Assembly (NCBI GenBank): GCA_000474255.1
Contig: BATO01000025.1
Location: 1-64,000, forward strand
Reading direction: 5' to 3'
DNA from: Aquipseudomonas alcaligenes MRY13-0052
GTDB taxonomy: Bacteria > Pseudomonadota > Gammaproteobacteria > Pseudomonadales > Pseudomonadaceae
DNA length: 64,000 bases
The translations under genes were made by a program, and so were the position numbers. The notes under the pieces were generated by a model. That model saw nothing but the letters and a program-made list of their open reading frames with translations. It did no database searches and was not told the DNA's origin. This document shows positions 11,778 to 20,198 of the stretch, piece by piece (position 1 is the stretch's first letter; every line of letters begins with the position of its first letter).

Positions 11778-14276
11778 ATGTCCGACCTGCTTGCCCACTA
11801 CCCCCTGACCGCCACGGCCTACCACGAGCTGCTCGACGCCAACGGCGACGTGCGCCCGCACTGGCAGCGCCTGTACCGCCAACTGCAGCGCAGCAGCGCC
11901 GCCCAGCTGCGCCAGCGCCAGGAGCTGCTGGCGCGGCAGATCCAGGAAAACGGCGTCACCTACAACGTCTACGCCGACCCCAAGGGCACCGACCGCCCCT
12001 GGGAGCTGGACCTGCTGCCCAATCTGCTCTCCGCCGAGGAGTGGCAGCCCATCGCCCATGGCGTGGCCCAGCGCGCGCGCCTGCTCAACGCCGTGCTGGC
12101 GGATGTCTATGGCGAGCAGAAACTCATCGCCGAGGGCCTGCTGCCCAGTGAGCTGGTGTTCGGCCACACCAGCTTCCTCTGGCCCTGCCAGGGCCTGCAG
12201 GCCATCGGCGGCACCTACCTGCACAGCTACGCGGTGGACCTGGCCCGTGACGCCGACGGCCACTGGCACGTGCTGGCCGATCGCACCCAGGCACCCTCCG
12301 GTGCCGGCTATGTGCTGGAGAACCGGCAGATCGTTTCCCGTGCCTTCCCGGAGCTCTACCGCGACCTGCGCGTGCAATACCTGGCCGGCTATTTCCGTGC
12401 CCTGCAGGAGACGCTGATCCGCCAGGCCCCCAGTGACGGCGAAACGCCCCTGGTGGTGCTGCTCACCCCTGGGCGCTTCAACGAAACCTACTTCGAGCAC
12501 CTCTACCTGGCGCGCCAGCTGGGCTTCCCGCTGGTGGAGGGCCACGACCTGACGGTGCGCGACGCCACCCTCTACCTCAAGACCCTGGGCGGCCTGAAGC
12601 GCGTGCACGCCGTGCTACGGCGCCTGGACGACGACTTCTGCGACCCCCTGGAACTGCGCACCGACTCCACCCTCGGCGTGCCCGGCCTGCTGGATGCCGT
12701 GCGCCGTGGCCGCGTGCTGGTGGCCAACGCCCTGGGCAGCGGCGTGCTGGAGTCCCCCGGCCTGCTGGGCTTCCTGCCCGCCGTCAACCGCCGCCTGTTC
12801 GGCGAAGAGCTGCTGCTGCCCACCGTCGGTACCCGCTGGTGTGGCACCCCCGGCGTGCTGCAGGAAACCCTCGACGGCCTGGACCACCTGGTGATCAAAC
12901 CGGCCTTCCCCTCGCAAAGCTTCGAACCGGTGTTCGGCCACAACCTGCCGCCCCACGCCCGGGACGCCCTGCGCAAACGCCTGCAGGCGCGCCCCCACGC
13001 CTACGTCGCCCAGCGCCAGGCGCAGCTCTCCCAGGCGCCGGTGTGGCAGGCCGAGGGCGAGCACGGTGCCCTGCATTCGCGGGCCATCGGCATGCGCGTG
13101 TTCGCCGTGGCCACCGCCGATGGCGGCTACTGGGTGATGCCCGGCGGGCTGACCCGGGTCGCCTCCGAGGCGAATGCCGAAGTGGTCTCCATGCAGCGCG
13201 GCGGTGCCAGCAAGGACACCTGGGTGCTGGCCGATCGCCCGGTGACCGGCGAACCCCTGCGGCCGCGCACCCTTGGCGTGCGCGACCTGATCCGCCAGGA
13301 CCCCTACCTGCCCTCGCGGGTGGTGGAAAACCTGTTCTGGTTCGGCCGCTACACCGAGCGTTGCGACGATGCCGCGCGGCTGCTGCGCGTGGTGCTCTCA
13401 CGCTATGTCGATGCCGATGGCGACGAACAGGCCCGGCAGGCCGCCCTGGAGCTGGCCGAGGTCCTGGGCCAGCTGCCGGCCGGTGACCAGCCCCTGGATC
13501 GGCGCCTGCTCAACGCCCTGCTCGATGACGACTGGCCCTTCAGCCTGCGCAGCAACCTGCGCCGCCTGCACTGGGCCGCAGCCCAGGTGCGCGGGCGCCT
13601 GTCGCGGGAGAACTGGCACGCGGTGCTGGAGCTGCAGCAGGAAGTGCAGGGCCTCGACCCGGCGCGCATGGACCTGGGCGACGCCCTGGACTTCCTCAGC
13701 CGCCTGCTGATGTCCCTGGCCGCGCTCTCCGGCTTCGCCCTCGACGACATGACCCGTGACGACGGCTGGCGCTTCCTGATGATCGGCCGGCGCATCGAGC
13801 GCGTGCGCTTCTTCGCCGACAGCATCGCCGGCTTCCTGCGCGGCGGCGCCGCCTGGGACCCGGGCGCCCTGGAATGGCTGCTGGAGCTGGGCAACAGCAC
13901 CATCACCTACCGTTCGCGCTACCTGGCCTCGCCGCAGCTGATCCCGGTGCTCGACCTGCTCCTGCTGCACGAGCAGAACCCCCACGCCCTGCGCTTCCAG
14001 CTGCAGGCCCTGGAGCGTTCCCTGGGCCGCCTGCACGAAGAGTTCGGTGCACCCCAGGAACTGATGCTCAGCGGCCTGATCGGGCGCCTGCTGGCCTTCG
14101 ACCTGGGCACCCTGGAAAACCCCTTGTTCGGCAGCGACAGCCTCGACGAGGTGCTGGAAGGGCTGGCGCAACTGCTGGGCGACATCGGCCAGATGGTCGG
14201 CCAGGTCTCGGATCGTCTTGCTTTGCGCTATTTTGCCCATGTCGACGACGTCAGCCAGCAAACGGTGTCCGCGTGA
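11778..14276 (+). CDS. Circularly permuted ATP-grasp (DUF404/407) and alpha-E (DUF403) fusion protein
   Basis: An 832-residue predicted amidoligase. About residues 60-480 are the type-2 circularly permuted ATP-grasp domain (LLPNLLSAEEW, TPGRFNETYFEH, LGSGVLESPG, HLVIKPAF). About 500-820 are the all-helical alpha-E domain with SRVVENLFWFGRYTERCDD at its start. The two domains are separate genes in many genomes, so this is the fused form. The start ATG 11778 (MSDLLAHYPL) is preferred to a TTG at 11745, although the ribosome binding site is weak. The stop codon overlaps the start of the next transglutaminase gene. Confidence 0.88.
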   Translation: MSDLLAHYPLTATAYHELLDANGDVRPHWQRLYRQLQRSSAAQLRQRQELLARQIQENGVTYNVYADPKGTDRPWELDLLPNLLSAEEWQPIAHGVAQRARLLNAVLADVYGEQKLIAEGLLPSELVFGHTSFLWPCQGLQAIGGTYLHSYAVDLARDADGHWHVLADRTQAPSGAGYVLENRQIVSRAFPELYRDLRVQYLAGYFRALQETLIRQAPSDGETPLVVLLTPGRFNETYFEHLYLARQLGFPLVEGHDLTVRDATLYLKTLGGLKRVHAVLRRLDDDFCDPLELRTDSTLGVPGLLDAVRRGRVLVANALGSGVLESPGLLGFLPAVNRRLFGEELLLPTVGTRWCGTPGVLQETLDGLDHLVIKPAFPSQSFEPVFGHNLPPHARDALRKRLQARPHAYVAQRQAQLSQAPVWQAEGEHGALHSRAIGMRVFAVATADGGYWVMPGGLTRVASEANAEVVSMQRGGASKDTWVLADRPVTGEPLRPRTLGVRDLIRQDPYLPSRVVENLFWFGRYTERCDDAARLLRVVLSRYVDADGDEQARQAALELAEVLGQLPAGDQPLDRRLLNALLDDDWPFSLRSNLRRLHWAAAQVRGRLSRENWHAVLELQQEVQGLDPARMDLGDALDFLSRLLMSLAALSGFALDDMTRDDGWRFLMIGRRIERVRFFADSIAGFLRGGAAWDPGALEWLLELGNSTITYRSRYLASPQLIPVLDLLLLHEQNPHALRFQLQALERSLGRLHEEFGAPQELMLSGLIGRLLAFDLGTLENPLFGSDSLDEVLEGLAQLLGDIGQMVGQVSDRLALRYFAHVDDVSQQTVSA

Positions 14277-15208
14277 TGCAATCCCGAGCCGCCTCCCTCG
14301 CCCCCCAGGGCGCGCGCTACCAGGTGTTCCACGACACCCACTACCGCTATGCCGCGCCGGTGTCGCTGGCCCAGCAACTGGTGCACCTGTGGCCCCGCGA
14401 GTGCCCCTGGCAGCTGTGCAGCGGGCAAGACCTGGAGATCAACCCGACGCCGTCTTCCCGCAGCGATGGGCTGGACGTGTTCGGCAACCCCCTGTGCCGC
14501 CTGGCCTTCGAACGGCCCCATGACGAACTGCAGGTCAACGCGCGGCTGCTGGTGGAAGTGCTGCCCCGCGGCCCCCACGCCCTGGACAGCTCGCCCCCCT
14601 GGGAGCTGGCCCTGGCCGGCCAGGCCTTCACCGGGCGCCCCCTGGGTGCCGAGGTGCTGGAGGCCTGCCGCTACCGGGTCGAGTCGCCCTATGTGCGCAT
14701 CAAGCGCCAGTTCGCCGACTTCGCCGAGGACTGCTTCCCCCTCGGCCGGCCGCTGCTGCTCTGCGCCGCCGCGCTGATGGAGAAGATCTTCACCGGCTTC
14801 GACTTCGACGCCGAGGCCACCCAGGTGGCGACCCCGTTGACCGAAGTGCTGGAGCGCCGTCGCGGCGTGTGCCAGGACTTCGCCCACCTGATGCTCGCCT
14901 GCCTGCGCTCCAGGGGCCTGGCCGCCCGCTACGTCAGCGGCTACCTGCTGACCCAGCCGCCCCCCGGCCAACCCCGCCTGATCGGCGCCGACGCCTCCCA
15001 CGCCTGGGTGTCGGTGTACTGCCCGCGCAACGGCTGGGTGGATTTCGACCCCACCAACAACATCCTTCCCGACCTCGAGCACATCACCCTGGGCTGGGGC
15101 CGCGACTTCTCCGATGTATCCCCCTTGCGTGGGGTGATCCTCGGCGGCGGCAGTCATGATCCCGAAGTCCGGGTGACGGTGATGCCGCTCTGGGAAGTGG
15201 CCATCTAG
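14276..15208 (+). CDS. Transglutaminase family protein, second copy
   Basis: A 310-residue protein with a bacterial transglutaminase N-domain (residues 12-100) and a core whose triad is Cys199 (RRGVCQDFAH), His242 (ASHAWVSVY) and Asp258 (VDFDPTN). The ATG at 14276 shares its A with the preceding TGA; a GTG at 14273 is an alternative start. Either way it is coupled to the ATP-grasp gene. It is shorter than the first transglutaminase because it lacks DUF2126. Together the three genes look like one operon that could ligate and cleave or cross-link an unidentified peptide. Confidence 0.88.
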   Translation: MQSRAASLAPQGARYQVFHDTHYRYAAPVSLAQQLVHLWPRECPWQLCSGQDLEINPTPSSRSDGLDVFGNPLCRLAFERPHDELQVNARLLVEVLPRGPHALDSSPPWELALAGQAFTGRPLGAEVLEACRYRVESPYVRIKRQFADFAEDCFPLGRPLLLCAAALMEKIFTGFDFDAEATQVATPLTEVLERRRGVCQDFAHLMLACLRSRGLAARYVSGYLLTQPPPGQPRLIGADASHAWVSVYCPRNGWVDFDPTNNILPDLEHITLGWGRDFSDVSPLRGVILGGGSHDPEVRVTVMPLWEVAI

Positions 15209-15346
15209 GCTCTGTAAGGAAAGTGCCTGCGCTCGGTGATGCTTCGTTAAAAACGGGTTCGGAATGCTCATTTACAGCTCGTAAACTGCGCTTCCTCACC
15301 CGTTTTCGCCTCGCCTGACCGTCGCTCGACGACTTTTTTACAAACC
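15209..15346. repeat. Intergenic AT-rich element with palindromic core
   Basis: This 138-base stretch after the transglutaminase gene contains the dyad TTTAC-AGCTC-GTAAA near 15270 between two arms that read AAAACGGGTT and ACCCGTTTT in inversion (about 15250 and 15298). The sequence style is unlike the surrounding GC-rich DNA. I believe similar elements recur in pseudomonad intergenic regions, but that is from memory. Confidence 0.45.
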
Positions 15347-15496
15347 CTAGGGGCGCTCCGGCACCCGCGCTTGTCTCAAAGATGAAACACCCGGCCCGCT
15401 GGCGGCACCGGGGGCGGGGTATTTTGCGTGTCTGCCGTTGCGCTTGGGCCGGGCGTTGCTAGCGTCAAACGAGCCACCTGCCACGGAGCGCTCGCC

Positions 15497-16339
15497 ATGG
15501 ACGAAACAACGATAGTGACGGTCGGGACCGAGAAGGTCAGCGCCTTCATGAGCACCGTCATGCAATACGCCACCAGCTTCGGCGTGAAGATCATCGTCGC
15601 CATCCTCTTCTGGGTGCTGGGGCGCTGGCTGATCGGCTTCGCGGTGGGCCTGGTGCAGAAGTCCCTGGAGCGCCAGCGGGTCGACCCCACGGTGCTGCGC
15701 TACGTCGGCTCCTTCATCACCGTGACCCTGAACGTGCTGCTGGTGGTGGGCATCCTCGGCTACTTCGGCGTGCAGACCACCAGCCTGGCGGCACTGATCG
15801 CGGCGGTCGGCCTGGCCATCGGCATGGCCTGGTCGGGGCTGCTGGCCAACCTCGCGGCGGGCGGTTTCATCATCGTGCTGCGGCCGTTCAAGGTCGGCGA
15901 CTTCATCAGCGCCGGCGGTGTCACCGGCACCGTGAAGGAGATCGGCCTGTTCGCCACCGCCATCAACACGCCGGACAACGTGATGACCCTGGTGGGCAAC
16001 AACAAGATCTTCACCGACAACATCCAGAACTTCACCCACAACGCCTACCGCCGCGTCGACCTCAAGGCGCAGCTCTCCGGCGCGGCGGACCACGCAGCGG
16101 CCGTGGCGCTGCTCAAGGCACGGGTGGCGGCCATCCCCAACGTGCTGGCCGAGCCGCCGGTGGAAGTGGAAATCCTCGAATTCAACCTGGTGGGCCCGGT
16201 GCTGGCGGTGCGCCCCTACTGCCACAACGACCACTACTGGCAGGTGTACTTCGACACCAACCGCACCATCAAGGACGCCCTCGGCGCCGACTTCCCCGCG
16301 CCCATGCCGGCGCAGACGGTGATCGTGCAGCAGGGCTAG
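15497..16339 (+). CDS. Small-conductance mechanosensitive channel (MscS family)
   Basis: A 280-residue inner-membrane protein that should open under membrane tension to release solutes. There is an N-terminal amphipathic stretch, membrane segments at about 25-50, 68-92 and 95-115, and the pore-lining third helix GLAIGMAWSGLLANLAAGG with regularly placed Gly/Ala. The beta-domain follows with the FKVGDFI motif. The start ATG is chosen for ACGGAG upstream and for the N-terminus typical of MscS proteins; an in-frame start further upstream at 15428 is unlikely. Repeat family B follows immediately. Confidence 0.93.
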   Translation: MDETTIVTVGTEKVSAFMSTVMQYATSFGVKIIVAILFWVLGRWLIGFAVGLVQKSLERQRVDPTVLRYVGSFITVTLNVLLVVGILGYFGVQTTSLAALIAAVGLAIGMAWSGLLANLAAGGFIIVLRPFKVGDFISAGGVTGTVKEIGLFATAINTPDNVMTLVGNNKIFTDNIQNFTHNAYRRVDLKAQLSGAADHAAAVALLKARVAAIPNVLAEPPVEVEILEFNLVGPVLAVRPYCHNDHYWQVYFDTNRTIKDALGADFPAPMPAQTVIVQQG

Positions 16340-16378
16340 GCCGGGCGAATGAAGTGCTCGGCGCGGAGTCTCGCTTTT

Positions 16379-16408
16379 GTAGGGTGGATGACGCTCTTTT
16401 CATCCACC
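16379..16408 (+). repeat. Hairpin repeat family B, copy 1
   Basis: Thirty bases forming GGTGGATGA / TCATCCACC with a GCTCTTT-type loop. Further copies lie at 19420-19449, 31779-31808 and, inverted, 63820-63849. Three of the four stand just after a gene, so it may also serve as a transcript-end structure. Confidence 0.8.
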
Positions 16409-16451
16409 AGCGGTGCTCCCGCCGGGCTCCGTTCGCGACGAACGCAGCAGC

Positions 16452-16473
16452 GTAGCCCGGGCTTCAGCCCGGG
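16452..16473. repeat. Short palindrome CCCGGGCTTCAGCCCGGG (family C)
   Basis: Perfect stem CCCGGGCT / AGCCCGGG preceded by GTAG. Related copies occur near 44604 and 63963. Confidence 0.7.
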
Positions 16474-16500
16474 AGTGTCTGGCGGGCCTGAACACCGCAC

Positions 16501-16534
16501 CGTTGGGCCTCGCTACGCTCGGCGCCAACCTACG
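16501..16534 (-). repeat. Repeat family A (RAYT-associated type), copy 1
   Basis: Thirty-four bases that are, in inversion, almost identical to the GTAGGTTGGCGCCGAGCG-type repeats at 44481, 52316, 53037 and 53141. The last three flank the RAYT gene. Confidence 0.8.
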
Positions 16535-16554
16535 AAACGCTGCTGCTCCCGACG

Positions 16555-17007
16555 CTACGACCCTTTCAAACGCAGATGCAGGATGGGAAACGGCTTGCCC
16601 GAGCCGTCCAGCTCCGAGCGGCTGGCCACCTCGAAGCCCATGCGCAGGTAGAAACCCACCGCCTGCGGGTTCTGCTCGTTCACGTCCACCGTCGTCGCGC
16701 CTTCGTGGTCGATGGCGTGGAGCAGCAGGGTGCGGCCGATACCCTTGCCGTGCTGCGCCGGGTCGACGAAGAGCATCTCCACCGTGCCACCGGCGGTGCC
16801 GATGAAGTCCTGGATGCGCCCGTCGGCGTCGCGGCTGCAGGCCAGCTTCACCGAGTCCAGGTAGGCGTCGCGCACCAGGGGTTTGAAGAACTGGATGTCG
16901 TCCTCGACGAGAAAGTGGTGGGTGGCGCGCACGGCGGCCTCCCAGACCTCCACCAGGCGCTGGCGGTCGTGGTCGTCGATCTGTTCGAGGTGTTCGAGGT
17001 GCTTCAT
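16555..17007 (-). CDS. GNAT family N-acetyltransferase
   Basis: A 150-residue acetyl-CoA-dependent acetyltransferase of unknown substrate. It has the acetyl-CoA binding motif Q/RxxGxG/A as QHGKGIGRTLL at about residue 90 and a late NPQAVGFYLRMGFE segment typical of the fold (motif B). ATG 17007 (MKHLEHLE) is used; in-frame GTG/TTG codons lie just upstream. It begins 2 bases after the stop of the DCC-type gene, so the two are probably co-transcribed. Confidence 0.85.
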   Translation of the reverse strand: MKHLEHLEQIDDHDRQRLVEVWEAAVRATHHFLVEDDIQFFKPLVRDAYLDSVKLACSRDADGRIQDFIGTAGGTVEMLFVDPAQHGKGIGRTLLLHAIDHEGATTVDVNEQNPQAVGFYLRMGFEVASRSELDGSGKPFPILHLRLKGS

Positions 17008-17009
17008 GT

Positions 17010-17384
17010 TCACCAATGCCGCTTCGAGCGGTTCCAGAGGTAGAGCAGGCGGGCGAAGGCCTTGTAGCCCAGTTGCGCCAGCCCGTGGATCAGCGGCAGG
17101 GACAGCAGGCGAGCCTTCCAGCGTTCCCTGGGGGAGTGGCGCCAGAGCACGATGAAGGCGTCCACACCCATGCGCTTCACGCCCTGCTCGTCCACCAGGT
17201 GCAGGCGCTCGCGGACGTACTCCAACTCCTCGCCTATTTCCTCCACCGCCTGGTTGTCGGCGTGCACGTCAGCCCACTCCACCTGGCAGGCGGTGGTCTT
17301 GTCCTTCTGCCCGTCGATGCCCACCCGGCACACCGGGCAGGCGCTGTTGTAGTAGACCTTGATGCGTGCTTCTTCCTCGCTCAT
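17010..17384 (-). CDS. DCC (DUF393) family thiol-disulfide oxidoreductase-like protein
   Basis: A 124-residue protein with the family signature near the N-terminus, YYNSACPVCRVGI, in which the CxxC pair (CPVC) is kept. The usual preceding DGDC is NSAC here. The C-terminal half contains LWRHSPRERWKARLLSLPLI, as in the family. The biochemical function is unproven. ATG 17384 is chosen for GGGAG 7 bases upstream. It lies in a minus-strand run with the GNAT gene downstream and the DUF3465 gene upstream (10-base gap). Confidence 0.85.
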   Translation of the reverse strand: MSEEEARIKVYYNSACPVCRVGIDGQKDKTTACQVEWADVHADNQAVEEIGEELEYVRERLHLVDEQGVKRMGVDAFIVLWRHSPRERWKARLLSLPLIHGLAQLGYKAFARLLYLWNRSKRHW

Positions 17385-17394
17385 CACCCGCTCC

Positions 17395-17841
17395 CTATCG
17401 ATAGGTCCTGCCGTTGTGCTTCAGCCAGCCACCCGGGTGGCGGCCGCGCGGGTCGTGGTGGGTCCAGTGGATCACCCCGCCCTTGTCGTTCCATTCGTAT
17501 TCGCCGGCGAACTCGATCTCGTCGCCTTCGTGCAGGCCCTCGACGCGCGGCGCCAGGTCGATGTTGTGCGCCACCAGCAGGCTCAGGCCGTCGTCGGTGC
17601 GCATCAGGAAGCGTTGGTGGCGGCTGCCCTTGAGGTCGTCGCGCAGCACGCGGGTGACCACGGCGCGGCCTTCGACCTGCAGGTCGCTGCGGCGATCCTC
17701 GTAGGCCTGGCGCAGAAGGGTGCTGGTACTGGATGCGGTGACGGCGGGGGCGCCGGTGAGGCCCTGGAGCAGGCCGGGATGGCGCTGTTGCACGCCATAG
17801 AGCGCAAGGCCCACAAGCAGGGCGATGAAGAGCTTCTTCAT
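17395..17841 (-). CDS. DUF3465 domain-containing exported protein
   Basis: 148 residues from MKKLFIALLVG. There is an N-terminal signal or anchor segment and a C-terminal DUF3465 domain ending in HWTHHDPRGRHPGGW, a motif I recognise from the family. No function is known. An in-frame extension to 17898 would place the signal peptide internally and is rejected. No strong ribosome binding site is visible before 17841. Confidence 0.8.
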   Translation of the reverse strand: MKKLFIALLVGLALYGVQQRHPGLLQGLTGAPAVTASSTSTLLRQAYEDRRSDLQVEGRAVVTRVLRDDLKGSRHQRFLMRTDDGLSLLVAHNIDLAPRVEGLHEGDEIEFAGEYEWNDKGGVIHWTHHDPRGRHPGGWLKHNGRTYR

Positions 17842-17922
17842 GGGGCGGGCCACGTCCGTTCGGCGGGCCGGGTCAGCCCAGGCGGCATGCTGGGGCAAGG
17901 CCGTCCGGGCTGTCCAGAGGGG

Positions 17923-18510
17923 TCAGTGGGTTTTGCGGTCGACCCACTTCGGCGCCACGGTGGGGCGCCAGGCTTCCAGGCGTTCCAGCAGGCTTTCCGG
18001 GGTGCCGCCGACCTGCAGCATGCCGCGGTGCTGGTCACGCACGAAGCGCTCTTCCACCAGGTGGTCGAGGAACTCGGTGAGCTTGCCGTAGAAGCTGTTC
18101 ACTTCCAGCAGGCCCAGGGGCTTGCTGTGGTAGCCGAGCTGGCCCCAGGTCCAGATTTCGAACAGCTCTTCCAGGGTGCCGAGGCCGCCGGGCAGGGCGA
18201 TGAAGGCGTCGGCCAGCTCGGCCATGCGGGCCTTGCGCGCGTGCATGCCGTCCACCACTTCCAGGCGGGTCAGGCCCGTGTGGCCGATCTCGGCTTCCTT
18301 GAGGCTCTGCGGGATGATGCCGATCACCTCGCCACCGGCCGCCAGGGCGGCATCGGCCACGGTGCCCATCAGGCCGACGGCACCGCCGCCATAGACCAGG
18401 GTCAGGCCGCGCTCGGCCAGAGTACGACCGAGGTCGCTGGCGGCACGTTGGTAGATAGGGTTGGCGCCGGGGCTGGCACCGCAGAATACGCACACGGAGC
18501 GCAAGGTCAT
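17923..18510 (-). CDS. LOG family protein (TIGR00730; cytokinin riboside 5'-monophosphate phosphoribohydrolase-like)
   Basis: A 195-residue Rossmann-fold protein with the two family motifs: GGGAVGLMG at about residues 40-48 and PGGLGTLEE at about 107-115, the latter carrying the catalytic glutamate. Related enzymes cleave the N-glycosidic bond of nucleoside monophosphates; older annotations call them possible lysine decarboxylases. In P. aeruginosa a LOG-family gene is also next to azu, as here. Confidence 0.92.
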   Translation of the reverse strand: MTLRSVCVFCGASPGANPIYQRAASDLGRTLAERGLTLVYGGGAVGLMGTVADAALAAGGEVIGIIPQSLKEAEIGHTGLTRLEVVDGMHARKARMAELADAFIALPGGLGTLEELFEIWTWGQLGYHSKPLGLLEVNSFYGKLTEFLDHLVEERFVRDQHRGMLQVGGTPESLLERLEAWRPTVAPKWVDRKTH

Positions 18511-18612
18511 GGTCGACTCCCGAAAAAAGTCGGCAAGATTAGCGGCTCGGGCGGCGTCCCGGAAGCGGCGCGTGGACGCAGCTTCCGAACGGTAGTGGGC
18601 GCAGTGGGGCGA

Positions 18613-18678
18613 TCAGTCGTCGCAGTTGCCGCTGGCACCGGCGGCGTAGGCAGCGAGCAGGCTTTGCAGGACGTTCAT
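18613..18678 (-). CDS. Possible 21-residue small protein
   Basis: An ATG at 18678 preceded by GAGGAA with a 7-base spacer opens a 22-codon frame (MNVLQSLLAAYAAGASGNCDD) that ends at TGA. It is alone in the gap between the LOG-family gene and azu. The good ribosome binding site is the only positive evidence. The peptide resembles nothing I recognise. Confidence 0.3.
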   Translation of the reverse strand: MNVLQSLLAAYAAGASGNCDD

Positions 18679-18878
18679 GGTGGCGTTCCTCGGTTGGGGT
18701 GCGGCCATTTTCCGCGCCGCCTGGAACGGGCGCTCTTAGATTGTCTCGATGGCCGTGATAGACCTTGCGCCGGGCAGGGAATTCCTGCGGTTTGTTGACG
18801 CAGGTTATGGGAACTCGGCGCCGACTCAGGCAGTCTCCCCTCTGGGCTGATCCGGCCCTACCTGCCAAGGAGACTCCA

Positions 18879-19328
18879 ATGATTCGCAAGCTCGTCGTTG
18901 CATCCGTGCTGGCCCTGGCCAGTGCACCTCTGCTGGCTGCTGAATGTTCGGTGGACGTGGAAGGCACTGATCAGATGACCTTCAACACGAAGGAAATCAA
19001 GGTCAGCAAAAGCTGCAAGACCTTCACCGTGAACCTCAAGCACGTCGGCAAGCTGCCGAAGAACGTGATGGGCCACAACTGGGTCCTGAGCAAGACCGCT
19101 GATGCCCAGCCCATTGCGACCGAAGGCATGACCGCCGGTGTCGACAAGGACTACCTCAAGGCCGACGACGCCCGCATCATCGCTCACACCAAGCTGATCG
19201 GTGGCGGCGAGACCGCGAGCACCACCATCGACGTATCCAAGCTGGCTGCTGGCGAGAGCTACGAGTTCTTCTGCTCGTTCCCCGGCCACGTCTCGATGAT
19301 GAAGGGCACCCTGGCCCTGGTCGACTGA
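18879..19328 (+). CDS. azu: Azurin precursor (blue copper protein)
   Basis: A 149-residue precursor with a 20-residue signal peptide ending SAPLLA, then a mature protein starting AECSVD. In mature numbering all copper ligands are present: Gly45 and His46 (MGHNW), Cys112, His117 and Met121 ([14 protein letters not shown]). The Cys3-Cys26 disulfide is also present. It is a periplasmic electron carrier. CCAAGGAG precedes the ATG at a normal distance, and a terminator follows, so it is a single-gene unit. Confidence 0.97.
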   Translation: MIRKLVVASVLALASAPLLAAECSVDVEGTDQMTFNTKEIKVSKSCKTFTVNLKHVGKLPKNVMGHNWVLSKTADAQPIATEGMTAGVDKDYLKADDARIIAHTKLIGGGETASTTIDVSKLAAGESYEFFCSFPGHVSMMKGTLALVD

Positions 19329-19347
19329 CCCGACAGGCGAAGACAAG

Positions 19348-19373
19348 AGGCCGCTCCGTGAAGCGGCCTTTTT
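19348..19373 (+). terminator. Intrinsic terminator of azu
   Basis: Eight-bp stem AGGCCGCT / AGCGGCCT with a 6-base loop, then TTTTT, 19 bases after the azu stop. Confidence 0.93.
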
Positions 19374-19419
19374 CATGCCCGGCGAAAACCGCTCACGCCA
19401 GCACAAGGGTGGTAGCTGG

Positions 19420-19449
19420 GTAAGGTGGATGACGCTTTTTTCATCCACC
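19420..19449 (+). repeat. Hairpin repeat family B, copy 2
   Basis: GGTGGATGA / TCATCCACC stem with a T-rich loop, one base longer in the T-run than copy 1. It follows the azu terminator and precedes a further palindrome, GGTGGGCTTCAGCCCACC, at about 19512. Confidence 0.75.
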
Positions 19450-19594
19450 GGGCGGAGCTTCGTCTCATGTACTCCTTGCCGGCGAGCACCTTGTAGGGGG
19501 GGGCGTAGGGTGGGCTTCAGCCCACCGCTCCTTTCTGCGCCCGGTCCTGGATGAATGCGCGTAATGACGCTCTTCGAGTGTGGGGCACTCCATC

Positions 19595-20147
19595 GCGAAT
19601 GAATTGGCCGTTAGCTGTTGTGGTTTTAATGCCGGCGCTCAAGCACGGCCCTTTCCGAACGCCCGAGGGTTTGTGCTACCTCCACCGCATGGGTTTCGCT
19701 CCGCTCTACCCATCCTACGAAAGCCCGCGCGCACCACGTGGTCATTCGTTGGGCGAAGAACGTTGGAGCAGCCGCCAAACGCCCCTTCCCAGGAGGCCGA
19801 GCGAATCGTCGTGAAACGAAGCGAAGCGTAGTAACAGCCGAAGGCTGGCCCTAAGGGTGAGCGAAGCGAATCAAGGGGTTGAGCGACATGGATGTCGCGA
19901 GAGCCGCGATGGGCCAGGGATGGCCCTTCGCGGCGTGCCCCTGGAACGATGATGGAGCGAGGGAAGTCTGGCGAAGCCAGACCCGTATGCAGGGGCAAGC
20001 GTTTTTGGTTCCTTTTTTGTGGTTCGGCATCCCGACGACTGAAAAAAGGGACTCGCCCGGGTGGGCGAAACCAGGAGCATCAGCAGAACTCGGCAATCAG
20101 CTGGGCTCAACTCTTCTAGCAACACTTAACAGAGCCAATGAATTCGC
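19595..20147 (+). mobile_element. MITE-like 553-bp element with terminal inverted repeats, copy 1
   Basis: This gene-free stretch is homologous along its length to 31908-32471. It starts GCGAATGAATTGGC and ends GCCAATGAATTCGC, so the ends are inverted repeats (12 of 14 match; the similarity continues inward through GTTA..TGTTG). Conserved inner blocks include 19622-19650, the CTCCACCGCATGGGTTTCGC segment, GTTGGAGCAGCCGCCAA and the right-hand 110 bases. The middle differs by block insertions and deletions, so a shared protein is unlikely. No target-site duplication is apparent. Short overlapping reading frames exist but look spurious. Confidence 0.7.
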
Positions 20148-20198
20148 ACACAGGTTGGAGGTAAAACGACTCCACCCTGCGTGGGCTGGGAGGCCCTG

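Noticed and set aside
18795-18808. ANR/FNR box before azu (TTGAC-N4-GTTAT)
   Set aside because: The left half is good but the right half matches the ATCAA half-site poorly. Azurin regulation by ANR is known in P. aeruginosa, but this sequence alone does not support a call.
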